NCBI RefSeq assembly: GCF_029689925.1
Contig: NZ_CP121445.1
Span: 1,171,001-1,235,000 of the forward strand
Direction: 5' to 3'
Length of the DNA: 64,000 nucleotides
Source: Anaerocolumna sp. AGMB13025
GTDB lineage: Bacteria; Bacillota; Clostridia; Lachnospirales; Lachnospiraceae
Below are positions 25,977 through 34,482 of the stretch, one piece after another; the first letter of the stretch is position 1; each line of letters opens with the position of its first letter. The notes under the pieces were generated by a model. It saw only the letters and a program-made list of their open reading frames with translations. It did not search any database and had not been told where the DNA came from. A program made the translations under genes and the position numbers.

Positions 25977-26189
25977 GTGGCAGTGCAATGGGGGTAGGTT
26001 GAAAGAAAATATTGTGACTGTAAGGATGCCACTTCTGGGTTCTTTCAACCTTTTTATATGTGGCAGTAACACATCTGTTTACAGATGTGTTATGCAATGG
26101 GGGGTAGGTTGAAAAATAAATTTTTCAACCACAAGTTTGCGCTTGTGCACCACAAACTTGGTATGCGCAAAGAGTGTGCGCAAGAATAG
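25977..26189 (+). ncRNA. structured region upstream of flavodiiron gene (motif copy C and partial tandem copy)
   Basis: The clearest copy of the pseudoknot-like motif. P1 GGTTGAAAG (25997-26005) pairs perfectly with CTTTCAACC (26042-26050), interleaved with P2 GCCAC (26028-26032) and GTGGC (26060-26064), then a 12 bp hairpin (26067-26078 with 26081-26092). The words GTGGCAGT, GCAATGGGGG and TAGGTTGA also occur at 25977, before P1, lacking the hairpin, so the unit is partly duplicated. A further perfect hairpin (GGTTGAAAAAT 26107-26117 with ATTTTTCAACC) follows. A separate promoter lies after all this. Confidence 0.5.
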
Positions 26190-26220
26190 AGGTTAATATG
26201 ATTAGATTTTCACAAACTGG

Positions 26221-26249
26221 TTGACTAAGTATTTAATAAAAGATAAAAT
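26221..26249 (+). promoter_or_regulatory. promoter of flavodiiron protein gene
   Basis: TTGACT (26221-26226), 17 bp, TAAAAT (26244-26249). Start near 26256, so transcripts from here would not contain the structured region at 25977-26189. Confidence 0.55.
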
Positions 26250-26279
26250 GGGGTTAAGAAAATAACAAGGAGGTCTAAT

Positions 26280-27503
26280 ATGAACATTAGTAATATTGCC
26301 GATGGAACATATCATCTTTCTATTAATGTAGAAAATATATTATTTGAAGGTTTTTGGGAAATACCCAACGGAGTATCCTTAAATTCATATATAATTCAAG
26401 GTGAAAAAACTGCCATTATCGATGGAGTATGCGGTTGGGACGGAGTTCCGGATACACTGCTTGCCCTTATCGAACAGCTGAATATCAATCCTGAAACCAT
26501 AGAATATTTGATTGTTAACCATATGGAACCGGATCATTCCGGCTGGATTGGTGCTTTTAAAGAAATCAATCCGGATTGCAAAATTATATGCAGCAAAAAA
26601 GCCAGAGACCTGTTAGAAGCTTTTTATGGCATGACTGAAAACATTACGGTAGTAGGGGACAATGACACACTGGATTTAGGTGGCGGACACGTTTTGAATT
26701 TCGTAGAGATTCCTAATGTACACTGGCCGGATACCATAGCAACCTTTGATACCTTAACAGGAACATTATTTTCCTGTGACTGCTTTGGTTCTTTTGGAAA
26801 AATCGGATCTACCATATATGCAGATGAATTAACTCCAGAGGAACTTATTGTATATGAGAATGACACGGTTCGTTACTATTCTAACGTACTGGCTTATTTC
26901 TCACCCCAGGTAAAGCGAGCGGTAACTAAGTGCCAGGCACTTCCAATTATAATGATAGCGCCGGGACATGGATTGATATACCGGAATCCATCTGAAATTA
27001 TGAATGCGTATTCTGATTATGCAGATTATCAAAAAGGACCTGCAAGAAGGGAATTAACACTTATTTGGGGTTCCATGTATGGAATGACACAGACAGCGGT
27101 TGAGTATGCAATCAATATACTAAAAGATGAAGATATTATTGTTCATGTACATCAGGTACCGGAGACTTCCTGGGGAACGGTTCTGACCTCAGCCTGGACC
27201 TCTACCGGTATTATTTTAGCAATGCCGACATATGAATTCAAGATGTTTCCGCCAATGGCTGCCATGTTAGAAGAATTAGGAAAGAAAAAAGTCAATAACC
27301 GTAAAGCATTCCGATTTGGTTCCTATGGCTGGTCCGGAGGTGCCCAGAGAGATTTGGAAGAAATCATGACAAGACTAGCTATGGGCTGGGAGTTTATCGA
27401 ACCAGTGGAATTCGTAGGTAACCCAAGACAGGAAGACCTGGAACATGTGGGAGAACAGGTAAGAAAACTGGTTGAAGAAGTAAAGTCGGTATTCAACAGT
27501 TAA
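26280..27503 (+). CDS. fprA: flavodiiron protein (A-type flavoprotein, oxygen reductase)
   Basis: Reduces oxygen (or nitric oxide) to water with electrons from rubredoxin. The 407-residue protein has an N-terminal metallo-beta-lactamase-like domain with the di-iron ligands H81, E83, D85 and H86 in NHMEPDHSGW, further His/Asp ligands (NVHWPDT, CDCFGSFG, APGHG), and a C-terminal flavodoxin domain (LIWGSMYGMTQTAVEYAI). AAGGAGG precedes the ATG. With rubredoxin, rubrerythrin and desulfoferrodoxin, it forms a full anaerobe defence set within 5 kb. Confidence 0.95.
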   Translation: MNISNIADGTYHLSINVENILFEGFWEIPNGVSLNSYIIQGEKTAIIDGVCGWDGVPDTLLALIEQLNINPETIEYLIVNHMEPDHSGWIGAFKEINPDCKIICSKKARDLLEAFYGMTENITVVGDNDTLDLGGGHVLNFVEIPNVHWPDTIATFDTLTGTLFSCDCFGSFGKIGSTIYADELTPEELIVYENDTVRYYSNVLAYFSPQVKRAVTKCQALPIIMIAPGHGLIYRNPSEIMNAYSDYADYQKGPARRELTLIWGSMYGMTQTAVEYAINILKDEDIIVHVHQVPETSWGTVLTSAWTSTGIILAMPTYEFKMFPPMAAMLEELGKKKVNNRKAFRFGSYGWSGGAQRDLEEIMTRLAMGWEFIEPVEFVGNPRQEDLEHVGEQVRKLVEEVKSVFNS

Positions 27504-27544
27504 TAACAGTTAATAATATACGGTAAATAAAAGAGCACTTAAAG

Positions 27545-27634
27545 AAAAAATGCAGTTTAAAAAACTCTTTGCAGGAATAATTGTTGGTGATTTATTCCTA
27601 CAGGGAGTTTTCCTGCGTTTGCAGAGCATTTTTT
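27545..27634 (+). terminator. large branched terminator after flavodiiron gene
   Basis: AAAAAATGC (27545-27553) pairs with GCATTTTTT (27626-27634); inside are AAAACTC with GAGTTTT and GGAATAA (27573-27579) with TTATTCC. The T-run of the outer right arm makes it a likely terminator. Confidence 0.6.
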
Positions 27635-27725
27635 ATCGGATTACAAGTTGAACTAATAGAATCAATTATTTTAGGGATACTATTGTTTGGCATTACTTAA
27701 TAATATGTTTGAAAGGTCGATTAAT

Positions 27726-29180
27726 ATGGGGAATGACTTTGTATTAGAGGAGGCCGCCATAGAAAGTATTCAGACGGCATTTAAGAATAATATCCTGAGT
27801 GCGGAAGAACTGGTTCTTGGATATCTGGAACGGATCGCCAGGTATGATAAAAAGGGACCGAAAATTAATTCAGTATTGGAAATTAATCCGGATGCTATTA
27901 GTCAAGCCAGGGCTCTTGATTATGAGAGACTTACAAGCGGTTACCGGAGTAAACTTCACGGAATCCCTATTTTAGTGAAAGATAATATAGAAACTGCGGA
28001 TAAGTTGCATACAAGCGGCGGTTCTATGGCCTTAAAGGATGTCTATTCCAAGAAAGATGCTTATATCATAGAAAAGCTGAGAAAGGCCGGAGCCATTATA
28101 CTTGGAAAAACCAATATGACCGAGTGGGCTAGTTATATGTCTGAGAATATGCCTGCCGGCTACAGTTCCAGAGGCGGACAGGTTTTAAATCCATATGGGT
28201 TAAACCGTTTAAGCCCGGGAGGATCCAGTTCTGGTTCGGCAGCAGCAGTTACCTGCAATTTCTGTTTAGCAGCCATAGGCACAGAAACTTCCAGCTCCAT
28301 CGTTAATCCATCTGGTTATATGGGAATAATAGGGATAAAGCCAACAGTAGGGCTGGTAAGCCGGAGCGGAATCATACCAGCAACCAATATGCAGGATACG
28401 GCAGGTCCAATGACAAGGACCGTAGAGGATGCTGCCATATTACTTGGTATTCTTGCAGGATATGACAGTGAAGATCCAATTACGATCCAAAGCCAGAGCC
28501 ATGGATATACCGATTATACACGGTTCTTAGAAAAGGATGGATTAAAGGGAGCAAGAATAGGAGTACCCAGGGAATATTTTTATTCGGATTTGCCGGCTGA
28601 AGAATCTGAAATTATGGATAATGCCCTTGCTGTCATGAAGGAAAACGGTGCAGAAATTATCGATAACTTAAAGATTCCGTATGCCAAAGAACTGAAATCC
28701 AAAAGAGTGAATCTATATGAATTCAAATCGGATCTGAATTATTATTTATCAAAATTAGACAGTCATATTCCTGTTCATTCTTTAACAGAGTTAATCCACT
28801 ATAACAAGGAACATTCTAAGGTCATGTTAAAGTACGGACAATCATTTCTGGAGTATGCAGAGAAAACTTCAGGATCCCTGGCAGAGGAAGAGTATCTGAA
28901 AAGCAGAATTAGACACATGACCCTAAGCAGAAATACCATTGATGATACCATATCTGAAAAAAGATTGGATGCCCTGGTTTTTCCTGGGGATAAAGGGGCC
29001 GTATTGGTAAATAAAGCAGGATATCCTATGGTTACGGTTCCGGCAGGAATCCAAAAAGATGGAAAGGGTCTTGGAGTAACCTTTGCAGCAGGTGCTTTTA
29101 AAGAACCGGTTCTGATAAAGTTAGCCTATGCATTTGAACAGCATGCCAAAAGGAGAGTACCTCCGCCTATTTTTAGATAA
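27726..29180 (+). CDS. amidase signature family protein
   Basis: A 484-residue amidase of the GatA-like family. The Ser-cisSer-Lys triad region is visible: LVKDNIETADKLHTSGGS with the Lys, LSPGGSSSGSAAAVTCNF with the cis-Ser, and IGTETSSSIVNPSGYMG with the nucleophile Ser. No GatB or GatC gene adjoins it, so it is probably a stand-alone amidase rather than a Glu-tRNA amidotransferase subunit. Start ATG 27726 follows GAAAGG; TTG 27687 and ATG 27705 are alternatives. The substrate is unknown. Confidence 0.85.
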   Translation: MGNDFVLEEAAIESIQTAFKNNILSAEELVLGYLERIARYDKKGPKINSVLEINPDAISQARALDYERLTSGYRSKLHGIPILVKDNIETADKLHTSGGSMALKDVYSKKDAYIIEKLRKAGAIILGKTNMTEWASYMSENMPAGYSSRGGQVLNPYGLNRLSPGGSSSGSAAAVTCNFCLAAIGTETSSSIVNPSGYMGIIGIKPTVGLVSRSGIIPATNMQDTAGPMTRTVEDAAILLGILAGYDSEDPITIQSQSHGYTDYTRFLEKDGLKGARIGVPREYFYSDLPAEESEIMDNALAVMKENGAEIIDNLKIPYAKELKSKRVNLYEFKSDLNYYLSKLDSHIPVHSLTELIHYNKEHSKVMLKYGQSFLEYAEKTSGSLAEEEYLKSRIRHMTLSRNTIDDTISEKRLDALVFPGDKGAVLVNKAGYPMVTVPAGIQKDGKGLGVTFAAGAFKEPVLIKLAYAFEQHAKRRVPPPIFR

Positions 29181-29457
29181 GGCAGCCGTTAGCTTCAGTC
29201 AATACTTCTATTGTGCCAACCAGAGTGATATTGTAATCAGCAACGTTAAAACATACGCTTGCATGGTTACACTTATCAATCCGGTTGGTTTTGTTGTTAT
29301 TAAGACCGGTACAAAAGGTAATCCAATTAATGCCGTCTGCTTTTGAGGCAGATATAGTCGAGGCGGTTGGATAACCGTCACAGTCAAACAATGCCAGTAC
29401 ATAATAACTCATTTCTCCAGTAGTTGAGTCATAATTAGTATTTAATATAATTGACAT
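29173..29457 (-). pseudogene. truncated pyridoxamine 5'-phosphate oxidase-like gene
   Basis: The 94-residue frame reads like the N-terminal two thirds of a PNPOx-like FMN-binding split barrel (LALFDCDGYPTASTISASKA, ITFCTGLNNNKTNRIDKC, ADYNITLVGTIEVLTE) and then stops inside the 3' end of the convergent amidase gene, overlapping it by 8 bp. Relatives are about 130-150 residues, so the C-terminal part is missing. No good ribosome site is seen before the ATG. Most likely a gene cut by a deletion or rearrangement at the amidase boundary. Confidence 0.65.
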
Positions 29458-29707
29458 TTTAAAGGCAATATTTTAATGAATTATTGTAATCTTCACTATA
29501 AATAAAAACGATTTTATTTGTTTTGTCTGAATCTATGCGCATTTTGGTATTTCCGAAAATGAAGATGAATATAAGGTAAATATTTACTATTAAATGAAAT
29601 GGTAATATTACATAAATACAAATATATTTGAAAATACAATTTATACAAAATGTATAATTAAACTTAAAATAATACATATAAAAAACGTATAAAAATGTTT
29701 TTATATA

Positions 29708-29736
29708 TTGTAATCCTAACAGTTTAGTTATATAAT
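29708..29736 (+). promoter_or_regulatory. promoter of LacI-family gene
   Basis: TTGTAA (29708-29713), 17 bp, TATAAT (29731-29736), in a very AT-rich stretch (29458-29787) that otherwise holds no gene. Start near 29743, 45 bases before the LacI ATG. Confidence 0.6.
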
Positions 29737-29787
29737 CCAACTATAACTGTAAAGACGAGCGTATATGATATGAAATGGAGAACGAGC

Positions 29788-30786
29788 ATGGTAACAATCA
29801 AAGACGTGGCAAATGAATCGGGTGTAGCTATATCAACAGTTTCAAATGTATTGAACAACGTGGAGGTGGTAAGTGAAGAGACACGAAAAAAGGTATTGGA
29901 TGCGGTAGAAAAGTTAAACTATGTTCCAAATATGAATGCCAAGTATTTAAAATCCTTTAAAAAAAATACAATAGGATTGTTTATACCAAGCATTCAGGGT
30001 GACTTTTATAAGATGCTGATGCAGGCAATCCACTTGCAGTGCCGATTAAGAGGATATTTATTAAATATATATGTGAGCAATGAGAATACCAGCGAGGAAG
30101 TATACAGTATGATTATTAGTTCCGGAGTGGAAGGGGCAATTGTGCTGAATGAACGGTTAACCGATCAATATATTGATAGAATTAACCAGAGAAAGATGCC
30201 CATTGTTTTCGTAGACCGTGAATATACAGGTAATCAAATGTCTAGTGTAATCATTGATAATGCCCAGGGAGCGGCACTGGCCATGGAATATCTGATCAAG
30301 CAGGGACATAGGAGAATTGGTTATATTCATGGCATTGAGAATTATGATGATGAAGCGAGATTTAAAGCTTACTTAAGTGTAATGGGAAAATATTCTTTGC
30401 CTATTGATGCTTCGGTGATACTTCGGGGATATTTTGAAGAAGTGGTTGCTTACAGCGAAATGCGTGTTCTTATATTAAAAGGAATCCAACTGCCGGATGC
30501 TTTCTTTTGTGCCAATGACGAAATGGCCTGGGGCTGTATTAGAGCCTTGACTGAAGCCGGAATCAAGGTTCCGGAACAGGTTAGTATTATGGGATTTGAT
30601 GATAATACTCTGGCACCTTATTATTCTCCTTCCATTACCACTATCCATAGCCCGGTAACAGAACTTGGCAATTCAAGTGCGATTGAATTAATACGGTTAA
30701 TGCAGCTCCTTGAACCAGAGAAGGGTACCATTCAAAAGTTATCACCTAGTTTGGTTATTCGAGATTCCTGTGAGTTCAGAGTCTGA
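29788..30786 (+). CDS. LacI-family transcriptional regulator
   Basis: A 332-residue regulator: N-terminal LacI helix-turn-helix (VTIKDVANESGVAISTVSNV with hinge NYVPNMNAKYL), then a periplasmic-binding-protein-like sensor (VDREYTGNQM, IDNAQGAALAMEYL, FFCANDEMAWGCIRAL, IMGFDDNTLAPYYSP). Start ATG 29788 follows GGAG; ATG 29770 has no site. It precedes the GH94-like and GH30 genes on the same strand and probably represses them until a glucan-derived sugar binds. Confidence 0.92.
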   Translation: MVTIKDVANESGVAISTVSNVLNNVEVVSEETRKKVLDAVEKLNYVPNMNAKYLKSFKKNTIGLFIPSIQGDFYKMLMQAIHLQCRLRGYLLNIYVSNENTSEEVYSMIISSGVEGAIVLNERLTDQYIDRINQRKMPIVFVDREYTGNQMSSVIIDNAQGAALAMEYLIKQGHRRIGYIHGIENYDDEARFKAYLSVMGKYSLPIDASVILRGYFEEVVAYSEMRVLILKGIQLPDAFFCANDEMAWGCIRALTEAGIKVPEQVSIMGFDDNTLAPYYSPSITTIHSPVTELGNSSAIELIRLMQLLEPEKGTIQKLSPSLVIRDSCEFRV

Positions 30787-30799
30787 ATTCGCAGGTAGG

Positions 30800-30935
30800 A
30801 TAAATAAATTTACAAAATAAAATAATAAAAAATAAAGTAATAAAAAATAAAGTAATAAAAAAAAAGGAATAAAAAATAAAGGAATAAAAAATAAAATAAT
30901 AAATAATAAAATAATAAATAATAAAACAAATGGAA
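30800..30935. repeat. short AT-rich tandem repeat after the LacI-family gene
   Basis: Units of the type AATAAAAAATAAAGT repeat about eight times with a 14-15 bp period, filling the gap between the regulator stop and the start region of the next gene. Confidence 0.75.
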
Positions 30936-30973
30936 ATTATTAACTGATTTTAATTTTATGAAATGAGGTTCGT

Positions 30974-33900
30974 ATGGGACAATATTATTTAGAAGGCAAT
31001 ACCTATGTAATTAAGAATTATGACAGGCTTCCTGCTTTTTCTAGTTTTCTTCCGGGGTTAGCCGGAGTCAAAGGAATCCCACTGTGGGTTTATTATACCA
31101 ACAGGGGACAAGGAATCAATAGTTTTGGTATACATAATAAAAGCAATGCCATCATGGAATTCAATCCAGCTAATACGGCATATGAGAATACTTCTATTAA
31201 GGGGTTCAGAACCTTTATAAAGTGTGATGGGAAATACTATGAGCCATTTTTTAACTATGATAAAGAGGCCATACGCAATCTCTATATAAGAAAAAATAGT
31301 ATTACAATAGAAGAAATTAATGAGGCTTACGATTTAAAGATATCTGTAAAATACTATGTGCTTCCCAATGACAGCATCGGAGGTTTAGTCAGGAAGGTCT
31401 GCATTGAGAATACAGGCAATGGTACGAAAAAACTAAGTGTCCTCGATGGTATGCCTAAGATTATACCCTACGGAATTAAAAACAATGAATATAAAGAAAT
31501 GTCCAATCTGCTAAAGAGCTGGACAGAAATTAAAAATCTGGAAAACCAGATACCTTTTTATACCCTTCGTGCTTCTAGTGACGATTCGGCAGAAGTCACA
31601 GGCATTGAGGGGGGATACTATTATGTATCCGTCCATAAAGGTCAGGTACTGCCGGTTATTTATGATGCCCAGGTTATTTTCGGATATGATACTTCCCTTG
31701 TTACACCTGTAGAATTTTTAGAAGGTGAGCTAACGTCGGTAGTAGATGCCTCTCAAGAATTTGCCAATAAAGTACCCTGTGGCTTTACGCCGGCAGAGTT
31801 TGAGCTGAAAACCCGGGAGATTTATGAATTTAATACGATTATTGGTTATGCCGGTATTGCCGACCAGATTAACGAAAAACAAAAAGATTTCTTAAAGGAG
31901 GGATTCTTTCCTCAAAAGGAAATAGAAGCTGAGGAAGCTGCCAATCTGTTGACTCGGGATGTTAAGACAATGAGTGCCCTGCCAGTATTTGATCAGTATG
32001 TGGAACAGTGTTATCTGGATAACTTTTTAAGAGGTGGATATCCTTTTGTATTTAATAAAGACAGCAGTAAAGCAGTGGTTCATCTCTTCAGCCGCAAGCA
32101 TGGAGACCCGGAAAGAGATTATAATTTCTTTTCCATAGCGGGAGAATATTATTCCCAGGGTAACGGAAATTTCCGTGATGTCAGCCAGAACAGAAGAAAT
32201 GATGTATTCTTTAATAAAGATATTGGAAATTTTAACATTAAAACCTTTTACGATTTAATACAGATAGATGGATATAATCCATTAGAAGTTCGTCCCTCCA
32301 CGTTTTGTATACCGGATAAGAATCAGGAAGAAGCGAAAATTCTTATAAATGACAGCATTTCTGATAATAGGGATAAGGTAGAGGCTGTAATATCAAAAGC
32401 TTTTACCCCGGGACAGGTGGCAAACTGTATCGCTCGTTATCACTTAGATATAAAAGGCGGTGAGGATAGTTTCCTGGAAAAACTCCTTAAGCTTTCCATT
32501 CAAAATACAGAAGCTGGCTTCGGAGAAGGATATTGGAGTGACCACTGGGATTATAATCTGGATTTAATTGAGAACTATATCCGGATTTATCCTGATAAAA
32601 GGGAGAAACTGTTATTTGAGGATAGCAGTTACCGTTTTTATGACAGTGCAGCCCGGGTGGTAAACCGAAGTGAAAAGTATGTGATCCATAAGAATGAGGT
32701 AAGGCAATACGGCGCTTTGGTGGAAGATGAAGTTAAATGCAGCAGGAAGGACTTTAATAAGAAAGGCACCAACTGGCTTAAGATAAATCCCGGTACTGAC
32801 ACAGAATTTAATTATGGCACAGCCTCGTATGCAGAAACGACTTTAATGGTAAAACTTATTTCCCTGGCTCTAAATAAATTTTCTTCTTTAGACCCCTATG
32901 GTATGGGAGTTGAAATGGAAGGTGGCAAACCCGGATGGAACGATGCCATGAACGGTCTGCCAGGACTGATAGGAAGCGGTATGCCAGAGACTTTTGAGCT
33001 AAAACGTGTGCTTCAATTTATCTGTGATACGGTTACTATAAAACCAGGGCTTCTGATTCCGGAAGAAATTTATGAATTTCTAATAAAGGTATACACAGTC
33101 CTAACTCAGGCTGAAACTGAAAAGTGGAGTGATTTTACCTATTGGGATAAGGTAAGCACATTCCGGGAGATTTACAGGGAGACTACCAGATTCCATTTAT
33201 CCGGAAGGTTAAGAAAAGCCGATACGAAAGAACTACTAGAGGTTTTTGAGAAATTTATGGTTAAGCTGGAAGCCGGAATACGAAAAGCCATCGGTTACGG
33301 AGAAGGCATTGTACCTACTTATTTTACTTATCATGCGGTTTCATTTACTCCGGTAACCCATGAAGATGGTTCATTTGTTATGAGCCATTATGGCTTGCCA
33401 AAGGCAGTGGTTAAGGCTTTTGAAGTAGTACCTTTGCCGGCTTTCCTAGAGGGACCTGCCAGAATGCTTGGTACCCTTACAGATAAAGAGTCTGCCAGGA
33501 TACTGTTTCAGAATGTTAAGACAAGCAGCCTCTATGACGATAAGCTAAAGATGTATAAGACTTCCGTGCCCATTGAGAATATCTCTATGGAAAACGGCAG
33601 GATAAGAGCCTTTACACCAGGCTGGCTTGAGAGGGAAAGTATATTTTTACATATGGAATATAAGTACCTTCTTGCCATGTTAAAATCCGGCTTATATGAA
33701 AACTTTTTCGAAGAAATCAAAAATACGCTGGTTGCTTTCCTGCCTCCGGAACGTTATGGCAGAAGTATACTTGAGAATTCTTCCTTTATTGCCTCCAGTG
33801 AGAATCCCGACAGCCAGGTCCATGGCAGAGGGTATGTGGCCAGGTTAAGCGGCTCCACTACGGAAGTCTTATCTATGTGGATATTCATGTTTATTGGAGA

Positions 33901-34189
33901 ACGTATCTTTACTTACGATAACGGTGAGTTAAGGCTTAATTTCAGCCCTAAACTTCCTGGCTGGTTTTTTGATGATAAGGGAGAAGTAACTTTTAATTTG
34001 TTATCCAGCTGTATGGTTACTTACATTAATAAATCCCATAAAGATACCTTTGGAGATAAGGCTGCGAAGATAAGGAGAATCGTAATTCCTTCTACCGGAG
34101 AAGAATTTGAAGAAGATTTCTTATCCGGGGAGACAGCAAAGAGAGTCAGAGATGGTGATATTAAAGCTGTTATGGCGTATATGGAATAA
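30974..34189 (+). CDS. GH94-like glycoside phosphorylase (cellobiose phosphorylase relative)
   Basis: A 1071-residue cytoplasmic protein with no signal peptide. The N-terminal third looks like the beta-sandwich of GH94-type enzymes (PLWVYYTNRGQGINSFGIHN), and the rest like an (alpha/alpha)6 barrel containing GYWSDHWDYNLDLIENYI and KPGWNDAMNGLPGLIGSG near residue 655; WND is where the general-acid Asp lies in cellobiose phosphorylases. It is longer than cellobiose phosphorylase (about 810) and closer in size to GH149/GH161 beta-1,3-glucan phosphorylases. Family placement and substrate are inferred. The GH30 gene that follows suggests a glucan pathway. Confidence 0.65.
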   Translation: MGQYYLEGNTYVIKNYDRLPAFSSFLPGLAGVKGIPLWVYYTNRGQGINSFGIHNKSNAIMEFNPANTAYENTSIKGFRTFIKCDGKYYEPFFNYDKEAIRNLYIRKNSITIEEINEAYDLKISVKYYVLPNDSIGGLVRKVCIENTGNGTKKLSVLDGMPKIIPYGIKNNEYKEMSNLLKSWTEIKNLENQIPFYTLRASSDDSAEVTGIEGGYYYVSVHKGQVLPVIYDAQVIFGYDTSLVTPVEFLEGELTSVVDASQEFANKVPCGFTPAEFELKTREIYEFNTIIGYAGIADQINEKQKDFLKEGFFPQKEIEAEEAANLLTRDVKTMSALPVFDQYVEQCYLDNFLRGGYPFVFNKDSSKAVVHLFSRKHGDPERDYNFFSIAGEYYSQGNGNFRDVSQNRRNDVFFNKDIGNFNIKTFYDLIQIDGYNPLEVRPSTFCIPDKNQEEAKILINDSISDNRDKVEAVISKAFTPGQVANCIARYHLDIKGGEDSFLEKLLKLSIQNTEAGFGEGYWSDHWDYNLDLIENYIRIYPDKREKLLFEDSSYRFYDSAARVVNRSEKYVIHKNEVRQYGALVEDEVKCSRKDFNKKGTNWLKINPGTDTEFNYGTASYAETTLMVKLISLALNKFSSLDPYGMGVEMEGGKPGWNDAMNGLPGLIGSGMPETFELKRVLQFICDTVTIKPGLLIPEEIYEFLIKVYTVLTQAETEKWSDFTYWDKVSTFREIYRETTRFHLSGRLRKADTKELLEVFEKFMVKLEAGIRKAIGYGEGIVPTYFTYHAVSFTPVTHEDGSFVMSHYGLPKAVVKAFEVVPLPAFLEGPARMLGTLTDKESARILFQNVKTSSLYDDKLKMYKTSVPIENISMENGRIRAFTPGWLERESIFLHMEYKYLLAMLKSGLYENFFEEIKNTLVAFLPPERYGRSILENSSFIASSENPDSQVHGRGYVARLSGSTTEVLSMWIFMFIGERIFTYDNGELRLNFSPKLPGWFFDDKGEVTFNLLSSCMVTYINKSHKDTFGDKAAKIRRIVIPSTGEEFEEDFLSGETAKRVRDGDIKAVMAYME

Positions 34190-34275
34190 TATACCAGTAT
34201 TTGGGATTAAGCAATCTATATTGATGTTTAACAAATGATTATGGAACTTGATAACAAAAAGTTTTAATTTAATAA

Positions 34276-34450
34276 CTCAAACTTCGTTGTTAATAAACTT
34301 AAATACACTTGATGAAATCAGCCCTAAAACTAAATTGAAAGCATAATCAGGCATTCCGGTATGGAGTAAAGTTGAAGCAAAAGCATTTTTCAACGTGGAA
34401 CGCTAAAGGGATTAAGTTGAAAATAAAAAGCATTATCACGTCCTGATTAT
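34276..34450. repeat. decayed or variant copy of the long palindromic element
   Basis: Bases 34276-34344 align with the left shell of the element at 60428 (CAAACTTCG, GTTAATAAACTTAAA, AAATCAGCCCTAAA, AAATTGAAAGCAT). The core then differs: ATAATCAGG (34343-34351) pairs with CCTGATTAT (34442-34450), with TTCC/GGAA and GTTGAA/TTCAAC stems inside, and the right shell is absent. It ends about 33 bp before the GH30 start. Confidence 0.6.
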
Positions 34451-34482
34451 AAAGAGTACCGGAGGTACAGATAGGAGTTTAT

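Noticed and set aside
26097..26189. 30-codon frame just after the motif C hairpin
   Set aside because: There is no ribosome site before the ATG and the frame runs through two hairpins; the structure explains it better than a peptide does.
29459..29740. 93-codon minus-strand frame, Ile/Phe/Tyr-rich
   Set aside because: It lies in very AT-rich DNA that holds the LacI promoter and looks like low-complexity chance coding.
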